Source: Shewanella sp. KX20019 | GTDB taxonomy: Bacteria > Pseudomonadota > Gammaproteobacteria > Enterobacterales > Shewanellaceae | NCBI RefSeq assembly: GCF_016757755.1 | Contig: NZ_CP068437.1 | Location: 2,976,001 to 3,040,000 of the forward strand | Direction: 5' to 3' | Length of the DNA stretch: 64,000 nucleotides | Part shown: one piece after another, positions 17,227-25,858 of the stretch | Layout: every line of letters begins with the position of its first letter | Numbering within the stretch: position 1 is the first letter of the stretch | The notes under the pieces: model-generated | The model's input: only the letters and a program-made list of their open reading frames with translations | What the model was told of the DNA's origin: nothing | The model's database searches: none | Program-made: the position numbers and the translations under genes

Positions 17227-19386
17227 TTACGCTGGCTTACCCGTAGATTTGGCTAAGCCGCGGTGATCAAGTGGTGCCACACCCGCATCGATGCGAACCT
17301 TAGTCGCCACACCATCGATACTAAAGCCATCTTGCTGCTCAATATAAGGCGTATCGATACCGTCGAGATAAGCGACTTCAATCGTGTCACGACCCTGCCC
17401 AGCAGCAAGGTAATACTCTTCTTTACTATGCTGGCCAAGACGCGCCTCAGAGATCACCTCGGCAAAGTCTTGAATTGGGTTAGCAATGCCAGCATTCACA
17501 TCGGCACCTTTAACAGAGCTTGATTTGATGATCTGAGTGATAGAGCGTTTTAGGTTTGGCGGTACCAACGCAAACTCAGGCATGATATTAAGTGCGCGAG
17601 GGTGCTTGCCACCCGTTGTTTGGCTTTCCATCAACTCAGCCAATGCGCTTAACGAATCAACGCCTGGTGCGCCCGTACTTAAGTTGCCATGACTAGCATG
17701 AAATAGCGCTTTACCGTCACCCATATTCGGGTTTTTGGTTAAAATAGCGTAAACCAGATCAGCAACAGTAGCTTTAGCCGCGGAGCCCATCTTCATCGGG
17801 ATCGAGGTGAGCATATCCATGTCATCATTAATGATGCATTGGCGAGTAATTGAGAAAATCTCACCGTAAGTGGCCAGCGCAATATCTGTTCCGTGATCAC
17901 CCAAGGTGACATACTTATATTCAGCTCCGGCGCGCACTTCGCGCAAACTGCCAAGTTCATCAAGCCCAACACGCTTAGACACTTTAAAGTCGCCAAGCTG
18001 ACCTTTCTTGGTCCAGCGTTCAAATGTTTCTTGTGCGGTTTCCCAACCTAACAACACTGACTTATTCGCCACATCAAGCAAGATATTGCCGAAATCAGAT
18101 GAATCATGGGTAAATGCTAAGCCCACCATCTGCATTTGGTTTAGGCCAGCAATACCAATACCGCGATCTTGCAGTGATGCACGCGCTAACTCTTTTAAGT
18201 TATAACTGGCATAACCGTTATCAGCTTGGCGTTCACCGTGACCCGCCTTAGCCATCAAATGTGCGCTAATCGAGTCGCCAACTAAGTTACCGTTACCAAC
18301 GTGAATGATAGCGCTTTGTGGCTGTGCCCCTGCTGGAGCTGTGCCTTGGCCAAGTGATGCTAGGATTTTATCTTTGGCGGATTCGGCGTTAACAGTTGCA
18401 TCAGCAATACAGCTGTTTTTTAGTTCACCCAGTTGCGGGAACGCTGCAAAAGCGGCATTAATACCGTCAATCCGTTCTTTGTTCATGGTGGCTGCAGCCG
18501 CGGTAATATCCGCTTGTGACGGCGGGTTAATAGCAGCTGGTGCCGATGCTGGCGCTGGAGTTGCGGCAACGGGTGTTGTTGCACTAGGCGCATTGCCTTG
18601 CGGTGCAAACAGATTTTTTAGAGCTTCAGGCATATTAGTAAAATCCTTAAGTCGTTTTGAGCTTAGTGATGCTGCCATCTGCAGCGGATCGGTTACGGTA
18701 TCGGCAAAGCCCTGTTCGAGCGCTTCGCGGCCAGTGAGCCATGTTTCACTAGCGAGTAAAGAGTGCAGTTCATCATCGCTAAGCCCTGTTTTTTGAGCGT
18801 AAGCACCAACAAGATTGCCCTCAACTTTATCAAGCAGATCGGCATACTTGCGCATATCATCAGCATCGCCCAAAGTGCCGCCCCAAGGCTTATGCACCAT
18901 CATCATCGCGTTTTCAGGCATAACAACCTCATCAAACGCCATAGCAATAACCGAGGCCATTGATGCGGCAAGCCCATCGATATGACATACCTTTTGTGCG
19001 GGATGCCCCTTAATGATGTTGTATATCGCCATACCCTCAAACACATCACCACCGGGGCTATGGATGCGAGCGGTAATAGATGACACTTTGCCAAGCGCTT
19101 GAAGATCACGAGCAAACTGCTTAGCCGTTACCCCCCAACCACCAATTTCATCGTAAATCATGATCTCGGCGTGGCCGTTCTGCGCTTTTAATTCATACCA
19201 ATTTTTATTAGGTACTGACTCATTATTAATTGCCGGACTCGCCATCCCTTGCGGCGCGATCAGCACGCTGTTGACGGCGAGCGCGGCGAGCGTTGTTGCT
19301 AGCATTTTGCTTTGTGCTGGTTTCTTCACTGTTGGATTCTCCAAGTGTGGGATCGGGGTCGTTATCGGTGACCATTTGATGTTCAC
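17227..19386 (-). CDS. ClpP-type prohead protease fused to major capsid protein
   Basis: One 719-residue frame joins two functions. Residues about 60-230 are a ClpP/SppA-like serine protease (HSPGGDVFEG near 109; catalytic Ser142 in GLAAS; His165 in MVHKPWG). An Ala/Pro linker (about 268-292) follows. From about 370 comes a major capsid protein of the Mu gpT-like kind (LLDVANKSVLLGWETAQETF, GAEYKYVTLGDHGTDIALA). Fused protease-capsid genes are known in such phages; the protease cuts itself away during maturation. The GTG start has GGTGGAG eight bases upstream but overlaps the portal gene by 161 bases. Inner ATG codons at 19305 and 19245 are alternatives with poorer sites. Confidence 0.88.
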   Translation of the reverse strand: MNIKWSPITTPIPHLENPTVKKPAQSKMLATTLAALAVNSVLIAPQGMASPAINNESVPNKNWYELKAQNGHAEIMIYDEIGGWGVTAKQFARDLQALGKVSSITARIHSPGGDVFEGMAIYNIIKGHPAQKVCHIDGLAASMASVIAMAFDEVVMPENAMMMVHKPWGGTLGDADDMRKYADLLDKVEGNLVGAYAQKTGLSDDELHSLLASETWLTGREALEQGFADTVTDPLQMAASLSSKRLKDFTNMPEALKNLFAPQGNAPSATTPVAATPAPASAPAAINPPSQADITAAAATMNKERIDGINAAFAAFPQLGELKNSCIADATVNAESAKDKILASLGQGTAPAGAQPQSAIIHVGNGNLVGDSISAHLMAKAGHGERQADNGYASYNLKELARASLQDRGIGIAGLNQMQMVGLAFTHDSSDFGNILLDVANKSVLLGWETAQETFERWTKKGQLGDFKVSKRVGLDELGSLREVRAGAEYKYVTLGDHGTDIALATYGEIFSITRQCIINDDMDMLTSIPMKMGSAAKATVADLVYAILTKNPNMGDGKALFHASHGNLSTGAPGVDSLSALAELMESQTTGGKHPRALNIMPEFALVPPNLKRSITQIIKSSSVKGADVNAGIANPIQDFAEVISEARLGQHSKEEYYLAAGQGRDTIEVAYLDGIDTPYIEQQDGFSIDGVATKVRIDAGVAPLDHRGLAKSTGKPA

Positions 19387-20800
19387 GGTTGTACTCCACC
19401 TCGCGTTTACGCTGGCGTTTTACTTCCGCAGGGTTACGGCCACGAGCGCGAGCCCACTCAGCCTCAGTTGCTGCATTACCGGCAATCATAGCCTCCCAAC
19501 CTTGCGCCTCTTTGCGCGGGTCAATCCACGGCATAGTGGGACCGTAATACACAGCATCGAACAGGGTGTTGATATCAAGATCATCAGGCAGTATTAGCGG
19601 ATCAACCTTGTTTAGCTGCTCCATCTTGAGCCAGTTACGAAAAACAGGTCGCGACCAGCCAGCACAAAACCATTGCTGCATGATGCGGTTTGATTCGTCC
19701 TGCTCGACCAGCTCTTGCCGCTGGCTTGAATAGTTGCCGCTGTAATCTCGGGATATTGATGAGTAACTGCCACGGGTACCAGCAGCTGCCGCTTTTAACT
19801 GGCCATTACGAAAATCGACTAAATGAACGTTGGGGCGATTGGACTCTAGCGTGTCGATATCTTCACCAGGCGCTAATGTGGTGGTCATGCCTGGGCTAAA
19901 TTTAATATCTTGGGTTTTAGAACCGCCAACATCATATGCATCTGGGGAACCACGCTTGATCACAAAGGCTAGTGCTGCCGAGATCCTTGCCGCGACTCGC
20001 TCTGATTCTTCATAATCTTTAATATCGCCAAGACGGGTCATAATGCCGTGAAACATGCTAATGCCGCGCAGTTGATGTAGGCGCTTAAACAAGCCTAAGT
20101 GCAGCATCTTTGATTTAGCGATTGCTTTGGTTTTATGCCGAAACCCTTGCTTGTCTGCGGGGTGATCTAGCAGCACATGCACATTAACGACCTGCCCCCA
20201 AGCGTTAACCTCTAACCCTTGGCGAATACGCTTAGCCACATCGTTTAACTCAAACGGCACAAAATCAGGCTCCAACGCCTCAATTGAATAGGGAGTGCCT
20301 TGCTCGTTAGGGTGAATAAGCTTCGGCACTCGGCCTAATATATGTTGGCCGAACACCTCACCATCACGTAAAGCGGTGCGCAGTGCTAAGCGTTCAAGTT
20401 CTGGCCGCGAATAACGGCTGGTAACATCGGGCTTTAATGACCAGTTACCAAAGCGGCGTTGTAGCTCATTGGCAAGATCATCGAGAATATTGCCTTCTAG
20501 ATCACGGGGCTGCGGCTCTACTACAATCCCTTGGGCTCCAATTACTCGCTCTTCCATTCGGTCGAGTATGCCGATGCTTAAATCGTGGTTTTCATCAAGC
20601 CAGCGTGCTTGCTCACGCAGGCTTTTACCTGCAGCGAATACCGCTTGATTAGCACCACGGGCTTCTTTGTTAGCCTTGTGAGTTCGGCTTGCTTTTGCCG
20701 CCTCATAGCCTTTTATGGAGTCGTAGCTTTGCCTTGCAGCTTCACGATTCAACGCCCATTTAGGCGATACTTGGGCGATAGCGTTATTTAACCAGCTCAT
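19226..20800 (-). CDS. Portal protein (lambda gpB family)
   Basis: The 524-residue protein carries the lambda-type portal pattern (WLDENHDLSIGILDRMEERVIG near residue 68, then FGQHILGRVPKLIHPNEQGT). Its C-terminus is basic and Ala/Arg-rich, as in gpB. Twelve copies form the DNA entry ring of the head and bind terminase. It follows the gpW gene by 26 bases. Its 3' end overlaps the start of the protease-capsid gene in a different frame, recalling the overlap of B and C in lambda. Confidence 0.9.
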   Translation of the reverse strand: MSWLNNAIAQVSPKWALNREAARQSYDSIKGYEAAKASRTHKANKEARGANQAVFAAGKSLREQARWLDENHDLSIGILDRMEERVIGAQGIVVEPQPRDLEGNILDDLANELQRRFGNWSLKPDVTSRYSRPELERLALRTALRDGEVFGQHILGRVPKLIHPNEQGTPYSIEALEPDFVPFELNDVAKRIRQGLEVNAWGQVVNVHVLLDHPADKQGFRHKTKAIAKSKMLHLGLFKRLHQLRGISMFHGIMTRLGDIKDYEESERVAARISAALAFVIKRGSPDAYDVGGSKTQDIKFSPGMTTTLAPGEDIDTLESNRPNVHLVDFRNGQLKAAAAGTRGSYSSISRDYSGNYSSQRQELVEQDESNRIMQQWFCAGWSRPVFRNWLKMEQLNKVDPLILPDDLDINTLFDAVYYGPTMPWIDPRKEAQGWEAMIAGNAATEAEWARARGRNPAEVKRQRKREVEYNREHQMVTDNDPDPTLGESNSEETSTKQNASNNARRARRQQRADRAARDGESGN

Positions 20801-20826
20801 GAATATTCCTTAACCGAAAACTGTGA

Positions 20827-21030
20827 TTAAAACTGCGCTTGGCCAAAGCCTGCATTCGGGCTTGAGTACGCATTTAAGCGGCGCTCCCACTCTTTACGCC
20901 CCGCTATAATTGCGGGCAGATCTTCACTGCCCATGGTTTTACCGTTAACTGTCACGGTTTTACCGTCTAATACATCAAGCTCTGCCGTGATGTAGGCATC
21001 TATCATTTTTTGTGCGAGCGCTTGGCTCAT
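20827..21030 (-). CDS. Head-tail joining protein gpW
   Basis: This 67-residue protein matches the gpW fold: a helix MSQALAQKMIDAYITAELDVL, a beta hairpin GKTVTVNGKTM and a second helix DLPAIIAGRKEWERRLNAY. gpW plugs the portal after packaging. AGGAGG lies six bases before the ATG, and the ATG overlaps the terminase stop (ATGA), so I prefer it to the TTG two codons upstream. Confidence 0.88.
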   Translation of the reverse strand: MSQALAQKMIDAYITAELDVLDGKTVTVNGKTMGSEDLPAIIAGRKEWERRLNAYSSPNAGFGQAQF

Positions 21031-23027
21031 AGCCAACCTCCTGTTCCTGTGTCACCAAGCCAACTATTTGTTGAGTCGCTGCGTGATTCTGAATGGGCTT
21101 TAATTGACTCGGATTGAGCCGTTTGTTGTTCAGTGTCGTTGGCGGCAACAGTGGTTTTAGCCAGTTGCTCTAAGTCGATCCCAAAGCGCTCTTGTGCGAT
21201 GTAAAGCGCGGCCATCGCATACACCAGGCAATCGAGTGATTCGTTGCGGCGTTTGCCAGCATCCCAGCGATATACAATGCGACCATTACGGCGGACAGGA
21301 ATTTTGCGCTCAGCCGTTAACTGCTGCAGCTCTGCATCGTCACAAATTGACTCGTTTAGCGGCAGATGAATGGCACCAGGTTTACGAACATGAGGATCTG
21401 GCGCGATACGTAGCATCGACATAATCAACTCTTTGGCGTTGTCGGTACCGACCTCAGTCAAATACACGCCTTTACGATTTTTCTTTCTGGGGAAATTGGC
21501 AATAGGTTTGCCATAAACGTTGGCGCCTTGAATGGGGATCACCTTCATCACCCCAAGCTTTTTACTCATTGAGTAAACAGTATCGGTGTAGTGGCCTTGC
21601 GAGTCCCAAGCTACTAAGCCTAAGTCCAAGCGAACGCCATCGGCGCGAATATAGCTTTTTTGCAATCGCTCACTGACTTTATCGAGCAGCACTTGGCTTG
21701 CAGGGTCGCCGTTAAGAATGAATCTATCGACTAAGCAACACTCTTTACCTGCGCCCCATCCCCAAACGCGCCCTTCATAGCGATCATCTTGGGTATCGAT
21801 ACCGGCTGTTAAGTAAACCACCCAATCAGGTAGCTTGTTATCGGGATACATTTCTCGGCGCCTTGCGAGTTCTTCCCACTCCAAGCGCTCGCCGTTATCT
21901 TCATCCCAAGGCAAGCCCAGCTTGGTATTAACAAAGGTTTGCATCTTCTCGCGATCACCTTTGGCTTTATAAAACTCGGTAACCAGCTTTGCCCAGCTAT
22001 TTAGCGAGTTGTAACCCGACCAAACATGGATTGAGATATTGGCAGGGGTGGTGATATCGTTGCCATCAGCATCATAAAAATCGATGTAGTTAACAGTACG
22101 AACCCCGGTGTTTTCACAGATCCACACGGCGCGGGCATCAAGCTCCATATCATCGAGTTGATTGTTTTCGATACAGCACGCGCAATGCTCACATAAGTAA
22201 TAAGCTGTGCTTGGGTCTTGGTTGCCGTTACTGTCGCGCAACCACTTAATACCAAAAGGCTCCTCAGCCCCGCCCCAACGTAGCTGTTGCAGCTCGCCGC
22301 AGTGTGGGCAAGGTAAATTAAACTTAAAAAAGTGCGGGCTTTCGCTGCAAGCCTTTTCTATCTGGCAAGTGCCGAGTACTTTTGGCGTTGAACCTCGAAT
22401 GGATTTAGGAAACATCGACAATTCAACACGAGTGTCACCCAATGATGTTGCGTTACCCTCATGCTCGATGGACTCATCAAAGCCCGCCAATTCATCGTAA
22501 GTCACATCGTCGGTTGATATTTCACGGTAGTTCGCCGCGGCGGTACCACCGCGCACCATCAGGGTTTTGCCGTTACTAAATATTTTGTCTTCAAGCGTGC
22601 TGTCTTTATGCTTGCGACCGAGCCAAGGGGCCAATTTTCGCCAAACGGGAATATCACGGATCGCCGTTTCAACGTGCTTTTTCATAAAGGTTTTTGCTTG
22701 AGTATCACGCGGCTGATAAATCAGTACGTTGCGCTTTTTGTGCTCAACCTTATAAGCGCTATTTGCCATCAGCATCTTGGTATAACCCACACGCGCCGAT
22801 TTCATTAAATTCAGCGTGGTGATCTGGTCATTACCCATGGCATTTAAAATGCCCACCTGAAACGGTAGGCTTTCCCACTTACCTTCAGTGTATGAGGATT
22901 CAGAGGACATATAAAAATGCGTATCAGCGTATTCAGAGCAAGTTAAAATCGGAGGGCGATAGAACGAACGCAAACCAGTGGTTACGGCGGCTTTCAGATT
23001 TTTAATCTGCGCTGCCGATATACTCAT
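21027..23027 (-). CDS. Terminase large subunit (lambda gpA family)
   Basis: The 666-residue packaging motor has the gpA Walker A variant KSARVGYTKML near residue 80 and Walker B-like STDDVTYDEL near 170. A four-cysteine metal site (CPHC...CEHC) lies around 235-280. The C-terminal nuclease begins with GIDTQDDRYEGRVWGWG near 410. This family cuts cos sites, so the phage probably has cohesive ends. The length matches gpA (641). It overlaps the small subunit gene by 26 bases. Confidence 0.95.
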   Translation of the reverse strand: MSISAAQIKNLKAAVTTGLRSFYRPPILTCSEYADTHFYMSSESSYTEGKWESLPFQVGILNAMGNDQITTLNLMKSARVGYTKMLMANSAYKVEHKKRNVLIYQPRDTQAKTFMKKHVETAIRDIPVWRKLAPWLGRKHKDSTLEDKIFSNGKTLMVRGGTAAANYREISTDDVTYDELAGFDESIEHEGNATSLGDTRVELSMFPKSIRGSTPKVLGTCQIEKACSESPHFFKFNLPCPHCGELQQLRWGGAEEPFGIKWLRDSNGNQDPSTAYYLCEHCACCIENNQLDDMELDARAVWICENTGVRTVNYIDFYDADGNDITTPANISIHVWSGYNSLNSWAKLVTEFYKAKGDREKMQTFVNTKLGLPWDEDNGERLEWEELARRREMYPDNKLPDWVVYLTAGIDTQDDRYEGRVWGWGAGKECCLVDRFILNGDPASQVLLDKVSERLQKSYIRADGVRLDLGLVAWDSQGHYTDTVYSMSKKLGVMKVIPIQGANVYGKPIANFPRKKNRKGVYLTEVGTDNAKELIMSMLRIAPDPHVRKPGAIHLPLNESICDDAELQQLTAERKIPVRRNGRIVYRWDAGKRRNESLDCLVYAMAALYIAQERFGIDLEQLAKTTVAANDTEQQTAQSESIKAHSESRSDSTNSWLGDTGTGGWL

Positions 23028-23532
23028 CTAATAGATCTCCGATAGTGTCTGCCAACTTTGACACCGTGTTTTGGCTCTTAATCACCTCAGCTTTCATGGC
23101 TTCAATGAGCTTGTCTGAAATATCAGGAAACTTACGTTTCATGCGTATATGAATTTGATCGAGCACTGGCGCAATTTGCGCGGCAATACGATTGAGAACA
23201 AAGATATTAAAATCAACGTCTACAACTTCTTTACGCTCTTTTTCATTTTTAAGTTCTTGGCCATCTGCTTGAGCTTTGGTTAATCGATAACGTTCATAAT
23301 CAATGTTGTTTTGCTTGTCAGGATCATCTGCTGTCGATTCATGCTTGCTGCGCTCATTGCCAACACGATTAGCTACCACATCGCTCATGGTATAAAGGCA
23401 CTCTCGGCCTTTCTTGCTATGAATGGGTACCGTCCACTTGTCGAACGCTTGGGTACTAATCCCAAGACTGCGGCATAAGTCGGTTTTATTCAGTAATAGT
23501 GGCTCGGTTTTTTGCGCCTTTATTTGAGCCAT
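23002..23532 (-). CDS. Terminase small subunit (Nu1-like)
   Basis: The 176-residue protein has an N-terminal winged-helix DNA-binding part (LLLNKTDLCRSLGISTQAFDKWT) and a charged helical middle (ERYRLTKAQADGQELKNEKER). This is the organisation of lambda gpNu1, which recognises cos and recruits the large subunit. It is directly upstream of the large subunit gene. A cos site could not be located by eye. Confidence 0.82.
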   Translation of the reverse strand: MAQIKAQKTEPLLLNKTDLCRSLGISTQAFDKWTVPIHSKKGRECLYTMSDVVANRVGNERSKHESTADDPDKQNNIDYERYRLTKAQADGQELKNEKERKEVVDVDFNIFVLNRIAAQIAPVLDQIHIRMKRKFPDISDKLIEAMKAEVIKSQNTVSKLADTIGDLLDEYIGSAD

Positions 23533-23557
23533 TCCGCACCTACTTTATTTAAAACAA

Positions 23558-23803
23558 TTATGTTTCTGCCAATTTATCTATCTTGGCTTTAATCAGCTCT
23601 TTCTCTAAGTCTTTCACTTCCACATCTCGCCTGTTCTTTTTCGCCTGGTAAACCCAATTGATCACAAAGGTTAACGCCGCAAATAATATGCCTATCCATA
23701 GGGCTAACTCATTCACTGAAACGGCTCCTCCTGCAGCGGTAGTGAACGAGGCACTATAGGCCGCAGTTGAAACCGCTTTTTGTGTGGTTGGATCATTTAT
23801 CAT
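23558..23803 (-). CDS. Holin (putative)
   Basis: The 81-residue protein has an N-terminal region rich in small residues (STAAYSASFTTAAGGAVS), one clear membrane helix (LALWIGILFAALTFVINWVY) and a highly charged C-terminal helix (KKNRRDVEVKDLEKELIKAKID). This is a usual holin layout. It is the last gene of the lysis cassette, overlaps the Rz1-like gene by 11 bases and precedes the terminase genes. With a SAR endolysin, this holin is expected to be of the pinholin type. Confidence 0.7.
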   Translation of the reverse strand: MINDPTTQKAVSTAAYSASFTTAAGGAVSVNELALWIGILFAALTFVINWVYQAKKNRRDVEVKDLEKELIKAKIDKLAET

Positions 23804-24080
23804 TATGTGACTCCCGCCAATGGCGCAGCCTTACCCAATCAGCCTCGCACTTAGCGAGAACGTTTAGCAGTAACAAGCTGTATTCAAGATGCAAATCGTT
23901 AGAAAACTGTTCAGAAGGTGTATTCAACGGTGGGGGTAAGCATTGGCTGATCATTTCCGCTGGTGCTAATACATATTGGGTCTGAGTGGTGATCAGGGTG
24001 CGCGCAATAGGCGGCTTGCTTGAGCAAGCGAGCAGCATCAATAGGCATAACAGTATTGGCCCACATTTTAACAGTCTCAT
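23793..24080 (-). CDS. Rz1-like outer-membrane spanin lipoprotein
   Basis: The start at MRLLKCGPILLCLLMLLAC gives a 19-residue lipoprotein signal with the lipobox LLAC|SSKPP. The mature part of about 76 residues has a proline-rich segment (CLPPPLNTPSEQF). The gene begins inside Rz in another frame and runs past its end. Rz and Rz1 join across the periplasm and fuse the two membranes in the last step of lysis. An ATG seven codons earlier would spoil the signal peptide. Confidence 0.78.
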   Translation of the reverse strand: MRLLKCGPILLCLLMLLACSSKPPIARTLITTQTQYVLAPAEMISQCLPPPLNTPSEQFSNDLHLEYSLLLLNVLAKCEADWVRLRHWRESHNDK

Positions 24081-24426
24081 TTGGTGATCCCCGGATCTCA
24101 TCTAGCAATTTACTTTGATGCCGAAAAGCCACTTCGATAGCCACTTTGGCCTTAGCGTTCTGCTGGTTTAGCTTTGAAACATTTTCAGCCTCAAGCCGCA
24201 GCTGTTCCTTTTGAAATTCAATCTGCTTAACTTTGTTGGCGACCGCTTCTAGATCACCAACCAACACCGCATTGGCTAGACTCAAGGTTTCAATTTTGCC
24301 AGCCTTAATTGCGACCTCGGCTTGGCTAAACTTGAGCGCAGCACCTAAGCCAACCAACATAAGGATCAGCAAGCCGATAAAATATAAATGGAATGATCCA
24401 CCACTAGTGATTAATTTTCGCCACAT
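23911..24426 (-). CDS. Rz-like inner-membrane spanin
   Basis: The 171-residue protein has an N-terminal membrane anchor (LYFIGLLILMLVGLGAALKF), a long periplasmic coiled coil (about residues 38-110) and the conserved Rz ending GSPNETVKMWANTVMPIDAARLL. The ATG chosen has AGGGGAG seven bases upstream and overlaps the end of the endolysin gene; a TTG one codon earlier is possible. It encloses most of the Rz1-like gene in another frame. Confidence 0.82.
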   Translation of the reverse strand: MWRKLITSGGSFHLYFIGLLILMLVGLGAALKFSQAEVAIKAGKIETLSLANAVLVGDLEAVANKVKQIEFQKEQLRLEAENVSKLNQQNAKAKVAIEVAFRHQSKLLDEIRGSPNETVKMWANTVMPIDAARLLKQAAYCAHPDHHSDPICISTSGNDQPMLTPTVEYTF

Positions 24427-24904
24427 CAATAAGCTCCCCTAAACAGATTTGACGCTCCGACTCGCGGCGCTTGATTAACCCAGGTAACTTCTTGCCCTTG
24501 GCATAAACCCAGCGTGGCAATTCATTACAGGCACCAATCCGCTGACCGGCTAATAATTTTGCTCGCAACGTCGAGTCTTTAAACGCCCCGGCACCCACGT
24601 TATAGATAAAACTCAAATAAGCGGCATGCTCGCCATCGGTCAAAGTGATGGGATACGTTAGTCGCCGCAGCTGCCGATCAAACTGTGAGAGATCATCGGC
24701 TAAGCTTTCCAAGCACTGTCGCTCGGTGAAAAACTGCCGTGTCTTCAACTCTGGTCCGGTGTGGCCATAACAACTGGTGAGAACACCCGCCGGATCAATA
24801 TACGTTTCCAGCACTCGCCCTTCATTAGGTACAACCAAGGCCGCACCACCAAAGGCCACAACCGAAGCTAAGCCAAGGGCCATCAGTTTTTGAGATATAT
24901 TCAT
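24404..24904 (-). CDS. SAR endolysin (GH24 lysozyme)
   Basis: The 166-residue muramidase has the GH24 catalytic triad with T4-like spacing: Glu28 (PNEG), Asp37 (YIDPAG) and Thr43. The N-terminus is a weakly hydrophobic Gly/Ala-rich helix (LMALGLASVVAFGGAALVV) with no cleavage site. This is the mark of signal-anchor-release endolysins, which are exported by Sec, held inactive in the membrane and released when the membrane is depolarised. It is the first gene of the lysis cassette endolysin-Rz-Rz1-holin. Confidence 0.9.
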   Translation of the reverse strand: MNISQKLMALGLASVVAFGGAALVVPNEGRVLETYIDPAGVLTSCYGHTGPELKTRQFFTERQCLESLADDLSQFDRQLRRLTYPITLTDGEHAAYLSFIYNVGAGAFKDSTLRAKLLAGQRIGACNELPRWVYAKGKKLPGLIKRRESERQICLGELIDVAKINH

Positions 24905-24965
24905 TTGGGACTCACTAAATGAGATAAAGGGCTGCTATTTCTGTTTGAATCAGTCTTTTTCGGCC

Positions 24966-24994
24966 AAAAAAATGGCTCCTATTAAAGGAGCCAT
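24966..24994 (-). terminator. Strong terminator upstream of the lysis genes
   Basis: ATGGCTCCT and AGGAGCCAT form a perfect 9-bp stem with a 5-base loop, followed on the minus strand by a run of seven T. It lies between the nuclease gene and the endolysin, so late transcription must either start downstream or read through it. It is the kind of site expected for Q-type antitermination. Confidence 0.8.
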
Positions 24995-25139
24995 AAAAGG
25001 CGATAAAGCATAATCCTACAAACAAGACGTTATTGAGCGTATATAAATCTACCCGTTTTAAAGTGCGTTAAAAAGGTAGTATTCGACCGAAAATCGGTAA
25101 TAATTGACCTAAAATGTAACGAGGGAATTTAATAAAGGT

Positions 25140-25193
25140 TTAGTTATCACTTTAGTGATTTGTAATAAATGGTTAGTTATCACTTTAGTGATT
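25140..25193. repeat. Two 21-bp direct repeats with internal hairpins
   Basis: A 21-bp unit containing TTAGTTATCACTTTAGTGAT occurs twice with starts 33 bp apart (three helical turns). Each unit contains ATCAC...GTGAT. Just before lies ACCGAAAATCGGT. The block fills the 335-base non-coding gap before the lysis genes and looks like a binding site pair for a regulator or a late-promoter element. Confidence 0.6.
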
Positions 25194-25240
25194 TTCGGTA
25201 AGGGGATAAAACTACAGCAGGAATTTCTCGATTAGGATAA

Positions 25241-25654
25241 TCAGTTACACCATGATTCACGCTTGCCGCCTACGTATAACCGAGCGTGATTTGCTTCTAG
25301 AATCATGTTGGATAGACTCTTACCGTCTAGGTATACATCAGCTATCAATCTGAAATACTTTCCCCTCTGGATATCCTTCAACTCAATTACTTCAGCCTCT
25401 CTTAAGGCTTGCACTGTGAACTGTTTAGCTAATCTTGCTAGCTCCTTTTCAGCTTGGCACTTCCCTCTAAGTTCAGGGGTGTCTATGCCATAGATGCGGA
25501 TCGGTATCCTGTGCCCTACTATGTCAGGCCATTCTTTGATATTTACAGTGAAAGAGTCACCATCATAGATACTGACAACATCAGCATTCGATACCTTGAC
25601 TGTGGCTGTTACATTGAATGATAGAAGCACTAAGAACGTTAGAAGTATTTTCAT
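25241..25654 (-). CDS. Secreted staphylococcal-nuclease-like thermonuclease
   Basis: The 137-residue protein has a signal peptide (MKILLTFLVLLSFNVTA) and an SNase domain. It has VVSIYDGDSFTV, then PIRIYGIDTPELRG with the metal-binding Asp and first catalytic Arg, and a later ELKDIQRGKYFRLIADVYLDG with a second Arg. The enzymes degrade DNA and RNA outside the cytoplasm. AGGAAGG precedes the ATG. It lies between the regulatory region and the lysis genes, where phages often carry cargo. It may clear nucleic acid at lysis or feed the lysogen; both are guesses. Confidence 0.8.
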   Translation of the reverse strand: MKILLTFLVLLSFNVTATVKVSNADVVSIYDGDSFTVNIKEWPDIVGHRIPIRIYGIDTPELRGKCQAEKELARLAKQFTVQALREAEVIELKDIQRGKYFRLIADVYLDGKSLSNMILEANHARLYVGGKRESWCN

Positions 25655-25858
25655 ATTCCTTCCTTGGATTAATGTACTTTCTTAAGGATAGTTCTAAAAC
25701 AAAGTTACATAGCCAAAAGACCTAATCAAGGTCCACTAATCTTGAATGGCTTAGTCAATTTTGTTCGTTTAAGATACCATCTAGTATTCAATCATTTCAG
25801 TGCAGAAATAAGTCGATTTGATTATGTCCCTACTTCTACGAAATTAACGAGGCCATAA

